Source: Haberlea rhodopensis
Lineage: Eukaryota; Streptophyta; Magnoliopsida; Lamiales; Gesneriaceae
NCBI GenBank assembly: GCA_907163345.1
Contig: CAJQUN010000150.1
Span: 434,001 to 498,000, forward strand
Length of the DNA: 64,000 bases
Direction: 5' to 3'
In this document: piece by piece, positions 58,367 through 64,000 of the stretch
Layout: each line of letters starts with the position of its first letter
How positions within the stretch are numbered: the first letter of the stretch is position 1
Made by a program: the position numbers and the translations under genes
The notes under the pieces: generated by a model
What the model saw: only the letters and a program-made list of their open reading frames with translations
Databases searched by the model: none
What the model was told of the DNA's origin: nothing

Positions 58367-61036
58367 GATTGTAATCCGACTTATCTCTGGCATTGTCGCT
58401 TGGGCAACATAAACGAGAACCACATATCTAAACTTCATAAGGATGGAGTATTAGATTCATTTGATTTTGAATCATATGAAACATGCGAATCTTGTTTAAT
58501 GGGCAAGATGACTAAAGCCCCTTTCAAGGGACATGTTGAAAGGGTTTATTGGGACTAATACATAGTGATGTATGTGGACCAATAAGTACACAAGCTAGAG
58601 GTGGTTTTCAATATTCGTTACATTTACTGATGACCTCAGTAGATATGGGTACATGTACCTAATGAAGCATAAGCATGAAACCTTTGAAAAGTTCAAGATT
58701 TCAAGAATGAAGTACAAAACCAACTTGGCAAGAGTATCAAAATCCTTCGATCAGATCGAGGAGGTGAATACTTAAGCCAAGAGTTTCATGACTATCTAAA
58801 GGAGTGTGGAATAGTCCCACAACTCACTCCTCCGTATACTCCACAATGGAATGGTGTATCCGAGAGGAGAAATCGAACCTTGTTGGACATGGTTAGATCA
58901 ATGATGAGTCATGCAGATCTTCCGATATCGTTTTGGGGACACGCTCTAGAAACAGCGATTTTCTTACTGAACCGTGTTCCATCTAAATCAGTAGAAAAGA
59001 CACCATATGAGATATGGACTGGGAAGCGTCCTAGTATGTCTTTTATGAAGATTTGGGGTTGTGAGGCTTTCGTTAGACGTCACGCCACTAACAAACTTGG
59101 ACCCAAATCTGATAAGTGTTTATTTGTGGGGTATCCTAAGGAAACGAAAGGATACTATTTCTATTATCCCACCGAGAACAAAGTAGTTGTTGCTCGGACT
59201 GGTGTATTTCTTGAAAGAGAATTTATTTCTAGAAAAACCAGTGGGAGAAAAATAGAACTTAGTGAAGTTCAACCACAAGAAAACACTGAACCTGAGATTG
59301 AGATGGAAACAGAGCAGGCTCCGCAAGCTGTTGTGGAAGAAGCACCTGCTCAAGAGACACAAGCCCAGCGTAGGTCTGTAAGAGAACACCAGGAGCCACA
59401 GAGATATGGATTTCTTGTGACTCAACAAGGTGACTTACTACTTATTGATGAGGATGAGCCGTCATCTTATCAACAAGCTATAATGGGCAATGATTCTGAG
59501 AAATGGCAAGAGGCCATGAAATCTGAGATGGAATCCATGTATGCAAACCAAGTATGGACTTTGGTTGATCCACCTGAAGGGGTACGACCCATAGGGTGCA
59601 AATGGATTTTCAAGAAAAAGACCGATATGGATGGTAACGTACAAACCTATAAAGGTCGGCTGGTTGCAAAAGGATTCAAACAAATTCATGGTATTGACTA
59701 TGATGAAACCTTTTCACCAGTGGCCATGGTTAAATCCATAAGGATCTTACTTGCAATAGCTGCATTTCATGATTATGAAATCTGGCAGATGGATGTCAAA
59801 ACAGCTTTCCTTAATGGAAATCTGCTCGAGGATGTGTACATGACACAGCCCGAGGGTTTTGTCGATCCAAAGGATGCTGGAAAGATATGCAAGCTACAAC
59901 GATCCATTTATGGATTGAAGCAAGCTTCTCGGAGTTGGAATCTTCGTTTTGATGATGCAATCAAAGAGTTTGGTTTTATCAAAAATGAAGATGAACCTTG
60001 TGTCTACAAGAAGGTCAGTGGGAGCGTAATCATTTTCCTAGTGTTGTATGTAGATGACATACTTCTTATTGGAATTGATATCCCTGCCTTGCAATCTGTA
60101 AAGATTTGGCTAGGGAACTGCTTTTCGATGAAAGATTTAGGAGAAGCCACCTATGTATTAGGAATCAAGATCTATAGAGATAGATCAAGAAGGCTTCTTG
60201 GTCTAAGTCAAAGTACATACATAGACAAGGTGCTTAAAAGGTTTAGCATGCAAGAATCCAAGAAAGGATTCGTGCCTATGACGCATGGCATTTATCTCTC
60301 GAAGGAACAGTGTCCTTCAACACCAGATGAGAGACAACGCATGAGTAAGATTCCATACACGTCAGCTATTGTATCTATCATGTATGCCATGATATGTACT
60401 CGTCCCGATGTATCGTATGCTTTGAGCATGACGAGCAGATATCAAGTTGATCCAGGTGAAGGTCACTGGATTGCTGTCAAGAACATCCTGAAGTACTTGA
60501 GAAGGACTAAGGATACATTCTTGATTTATGGAGGTGAGGAAGAGCTCAATGTAATGGGTTACACTGATGCAAGCTTCCAAACTGACAAAGATGATTTTCG
60601 ATCGCAATCTGGATATGTGTATTGCCTAAATGGAGGTACTGTGAGCTGGAAGAGTTCAAAGCAAGAAACAGTAGCCGATTCTACAACGGAAGCTGAGTAT
60701 ATTGCTGCCTTGGATGCAGCAAAGGAAGCTGTTTGGATGAGGAAGTTCATTTCTGAACTTGGAGTGGTGCCTAGCATTAAAGATCCGATAGAACTCTATT
60801 GTGACAACAATGGAGCGATCGCATTGGCTAAGGAACCAAGATCTCACCAAAGATCCAAGCACATACTTAGGCGTTTCCATTTCATTCGAGAAATCGTTGA
60901 AAGGGGAGATGTTAAAATATGCAATGTACCAACATATGATAATGTATCTGACCCATTGACGAAGCCACTGTCACAGCAGAAGCATGATCGTCATACTAGA
61001 TCTCTAGGCATTAGGTATATGTCTGAGTGGTCTTAG
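58367..61036 (+). pseudogene. Element G integrase-RT-RNase H region (copia pol)
   Basis: The first part (58367-58558) encodes the integrase zinc-binding region (residues YLWHCRLGNIN, then CESCLMGKM). It stops at a TAA near 58556, and small deletions scramble 58560-58687. From 58688 one frame is open to 61036, about 780 codons. It has integrase core RSDRGGEYLSQEF and NGVSERRNR, RT with CKWIFKKK and YVDDILLIG, and RNase H with YTDASFQTDKDDFRSQSGYV and the Asp-Asn-Asn segment YCDNNGAIALAK. The order integrase-RT-RNase H identifies copia. RT and RNase H look intact; the N-terminal integrase is broken, so no complete polyprotein can form. Confidence 0.93.
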
Positions 61037-61037
61037 T

Positions 61038-61053
61038 GCAAGTGGGAGATTTG
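61038..61053 (+). other. Element G polypurine tract
   Basis: AAGTGGGAGATT just before the 3' LTR start TGTTGGAA. Confidence 0.8.
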
Positions 61054-62539
61054 TTGGAATATGCCCTAAGACATATCATTAGATGATTGTTTATGACATA
61101 CAATGTAATATGATTTTATGAATGGCAATTCATTATTATATATTATTCTTTTAACTGTGCAATGTGAATTAATATATATGTTAGTGTCCTTAGAATAATA
61201 TTGTATTATTCTTAAAGATGTCCCTAGTCAAGTATTATCATGAAAGGGATAATGATAATACGTAGAGACTAGTATGTGTTGATCGATGAATTGTTCATTG
61301 ATATGAGATATCAAATCAACATATGGGTACATGTTAGAGAACGATGTACTGGACAGACCCACCATGAGAATACAACATGGATAGTTATATGATCGTCATA
61401 TGCAATTCTCATAGTGATAATAATGTATGTAATCCTTACGACTTGTGATCATCAGAGATCCCAACATAAGGAGTTATGTATTTTGATATCGTCAAACGTT
61501 ACCCGTAACAGGGTAAACTATAAAGGCGACTATTGGATACACTAATTATGTAGAGGGATGTTGACTGATCGAGATAGGATTTGTCCCTCCTATATAACAG
61601 GAGATGCGTTTGGCCCTTCATCAAGTGAGAACTAAAATGCATGGCCATGCTCGAATGAGTCGATATGAGATATCGAGCTTATTCGTTTATTCTAGTTCTA
61701 CTTGGGGATCAAGAAATAAAGATTGGATATACGAGTATGACTATTCCATGACTCGTGTTCAATCTAAACACAAAGGACAAAGGGATTAAGTTACATGGTT
61801 AATATTATCACAAGTTCTAAAGGTTATGTCGAGTCATTGACATTCTTGTAATTTGGGTAGGCTCGATGTGTTGCTAGACACCGCTCCTTGCTTGTAACGG
61901 AAAATGAGATTTTATGTCACTGCCAACATTACAAGATCCTATCGGGTCGGCACAAAAGATTAAATCGATAATGGGAATTAAATTCATTGGATGAATTAAA
62001 TAATTAAGAAGAGTCTTAATTACTAATTATAAGGATTAAATTAGTATCATGGGCTTAAGCCCATGAGGCTTTATGAAAGCCTTTAATTAATCATATATAA
62101 TTTGTTAACAAGGTGTTTAATTAGATTAACACTTCTTAACACAAACGTAGCACCAAAAGCTCTCGGCCGCCGTTCACCTTGCTCTCACGATTTTCCTTCA
62201 TAACCGAAGTGAGTTGTGTGATTCCGGCGATCATTCTTGATTGTGAATCGAGTGATTTTTGGTTCCGGTTTAAGAACTAGTCTAGCAACTTGTTCTTAAA
62301 CTACCCCTTTGTTCGATTTGATCGTGTGGATACCGTTGAGGCAAAGCTGGACGGTTTTGCTAGTGACTCGGAGGAGGCGTTGGACGTGGTGCAGCTCCGT
62401 GGAATCGGCTCAAACACGCTACAAGGGTGAGACACTTGTTATTCCTTTATCCGATATGAAATCCTATGTATAGATCTGCTGGTTAGTAATCCATAAAAAA
62501 ATTTATTCCGCTGCGTTGTATGCTCTTGGATTACTTACA
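61054..62539 (+). repeat. Element G 3' LTR (1486 bp)
   Basis: Repeats 45444-46933 and ends TACTTACA before the GGTGT target duplication. Confidence 0.94.
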
Positions 62540-63290
62540 GGTGTGATGCCCCGAAATTAATTAATTTCAATTTGGGCGTTAATTATGTTTATACGATGAA
62601 TTACGTTGATAATTGATTTATGTGTTGAAATTAATTATCATTTGAAATGCTTAGTCACATGATAGGCGTGACCCGGGGGTTGCATTTCAGGGTGCATGTT
62701 ATGCATGCTAGAAAATGGGGTGTTAACATGATGTATTTGTATTAGTTGTTAATTATGAGGAATATGTGAATTTAGTGAAAGTTTGTTGCATTTTGTAAAA
62801 TGCTTTTAAAATACCATGTTGGGGTATTTTATGCATCATGTTAACTTTGGGGTTCAAATTTTAATTAACTTATAACCCCTTTACCCCACCACACCTTATT
62901 CACTTTCCCCATCACTCTTTTAAATCCCCAAATCATTTCCCAACCCTAAACCCCTCCTCATTTTCGAAACTTGGCAAAAGTGGAAGAAGAAATCTTCACA
63001 AAACCTTTGTTTGTGAGATTTATTGTAGGATTTGGAGTCCTTAAGAGGTATGGAACCCTTCCTAAAGTTTTTATGATGTTTGGTTTGATTTTGAAGTGGG
63101 TTTTGATTGTTTGAAATGGGTTTATTTTGGGTTGGTGTGATTTTTGGATGGGTGTAAGATTTTTAGTTGTTTCATGATGTAAAGTGAAGGTTTGAAGTGT
63201 TTTTATGTTATTGGGTTGTTGGTGAAAGTGTTGGTGAAGATGGGGAAGAAATGTAGTGTAAAAATGGTGATTTTTCGATGTACAGGGATC

Positions 63291-63505
63291 GGCGATTGAT
63301 CGCCCGTTTCAGGCGATCGATCGCGAGCCAGCAGTAGGCTCCAGAACCAGTTGGCGATCGATCGCCACTTTTGGGCGATCGATCGGCGAGGCTGGCGATC
63401 GATCGCGCCAAAAGTGGCGATCGATCGCCAAGGTGTGAATTTTTTCAGCATCGTCCAGTATGATCTCGCGATCGATCGGGCCTGGGCGGCGATCGATCGC
63501 GAGAT
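63291..63505 (+). repeat. Eight GGCGATCGATCGCC palindromes in LTR H
   Basis: Starts at 63291, 63312, 63353, 63374, 63394, 63416, 63467 and 63488; spacings 21, 41, 21, 20, 22, 51 and 21. The last pair makes a perfect 16-bp stem: ATCTCGCGATCGATCG (63463-63478) and its reverse complement (63490-63505) around an 11-nt loop. Confidence 0.93.
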
Positions 63506-63719
63506 GTAAAAATATGTGTTTTTGATTTTTTTTGTGGGAATTTTTGATATTGGACTATATTTAGCTTCTAATATCGATTTGTATGGTTATGTAGAACCAT
63601 CCCAGGTACCCACAACTTCAAGGAGATAAAGTTCTCCAATTTCTCCACTTTGGGAATTAAGGTACGTAAGAAACGTACGGGAATCGAACGGTAACACATT
63701 TCTATACTATGACTACGCA

Positions 63720-63830
63720 ATGATTGCATAAGTATTTACGATGTTTATGATGATGATTATGATAAATAAGTTTATGATGATGATTTTTATGATGAATGAA
63801 GATGATATGATGTTCATGATGATGATCATG
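63720..63830 (+). repeat. GATGATGAT-type simple repeat in LTR H
   Basis: Degenerate ATGATGATT repeats lying between the ACGTACGGG block and CAGGGACAACC. This is the slot that holds GGTAAGATGCC repeats in B and GCGAGG repeats in C. Confidence 0.8.
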
Positions 63831-64000
63831 AAACAGGGACAACCAAAGTAGGTTAATGCGATTAACCAGGAAGTATATGTTACGATTATTTTCATGCATT
63901 TATTATGTGCCATTACCTTATGATGTTAGGTAATGATGTACATGCTCATGATGGGTTGTTCCTGTAGGTACACTTTTGGACTGAAGGGCTAAGGGTCAGG

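Larger units (their letters stand above)
45444..62539 (+). mobile_element. Element G: Ty1/copia element (Angela-like) interrupted by F
   Basis: LTRs at 45444-46933 and 61054-62539 start TGTTGGAATATGCCC. A perfect GGTGT target duplication lies at 45439-45443 and 62540-62544. It has a Met-tRNA PBS, a long leader, gag-protease and pol in copia order (integrase before RT). Element F (48680-57075) splits the leader. The insertion point is three bases into the LTR of H. The Angela assignment rests on recalled similarity of pol motifs, not a search. Confidence 0.94.
62540..64000 (+). mobile_element. Element H: LTR of the B family, continuing past the window
   Basis: The LTR begins TGTGATGCCCC. Its first three bases (45441-45443) lie left of G and are repeated at 62542-62544 through G's target duplication. 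It matches LTR B (11623-11954 and 26507 onward) up to the window end, including the palindrome cluster, ACGTACGGG block and CAGGGACAACC block. No internal region is reached, so I cannot tell a 5' LTR from a solo LTR. Confidence 0.9.

Noticed and set aside
63702..63913. His/Ile-rich minus-strand ORFs
   Set aside because: They arise from the ATGATGATT simple repeat in LTR H.

Overview
This window is plant nuclear DNA, almost certainly from an angiosperm with a repeat-rich genome. It consists nearly entirely of nested LTR retrotransposons. The evidence is Ty3/gypsy chromovirus polyproteins (Tekay/Del-like, with a C-terminal chromodomain), a Ty1/copia polyprotein resembling the Angela lineage, primer-binding sites matching plant initiator Met-tRNA (TGGTATCAGAGC) and, in one element, Asp-tRNA (TGGCGCCGTTGCCGGGGA), and 5-bp target-site duplications. 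I saw no host gene, tRNA, rRNA or CRISPR array. The species cannot be named from the sequence.

Layout. (1) Element A, 1-8410, plus strand: a gypsy element whose 5' LTR is cut by the window edge. Its body is badly decayed but its LTRs are nearly identical. It sits inside the pol of element B. (2) Element B, 8411-28192, plus: a Tekay-like gypsy element with broken pol. Its 3' LTR is split by C (11955-20657, TSD TAACC) and D (20671-26506, imperfect TSD). C is a nearly complete gypsy element carrying two in-frame stops and a gag frameshift. D has only a gag-like ORF and an Asp-tRNA PBS, so it is a TR-GAG-type non-autonomous element. (3) 28193-36413: an old minus-strand LTR remnant, a (TA)n tract, then about 2.67 kb of sequence present three times in tandem. 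Each copy carries a protease fragment and the same end of E's LTR. (4) Element E, 36414-45310, minus strand, TSD GTTTG: complete LTRs and a non-coding body. (5) A short host spacer, then element H (45441-45443 and 62540-64000, plus, B family, running off the window). H is interrupted after its third base by copia element G (45444-62539, TSD GGTGT). G is in turn interrupted two bases upstream of its gag ATG by element F (48680-57075, minus, TSD ATATC), which belongs to the same non-coding family as E.

How the parts relate. Most of the biology here is transposition. C and G once encoded Gag, protease, reverse transcriptase, RNase H and integrase. A, D, E and F lack usable pol genes, yet A, E and F have closely matching LTR pairs, so they were probably mobilised in trans.

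The most unusual signal is in the LTRs. Elements B/H, C and D differ in family, primer tRNA and sequence, yet each carries eight CGATCGATCG-centred 14-bp palindromes per LTR, arranged as four pairs about 21 bp apart. The outer bases are family-specific. Several pairs are complementary between partners even where neither arm is itself palindromic, which points to four conserved hairpins of about 14 bp stem and 7 nt loop. A second position in the B, H and C LTRs holds unrelated minisatellites between conserved flanks. Coordinates and motif spacings were read by eye; no alignment, folding or database search was run.
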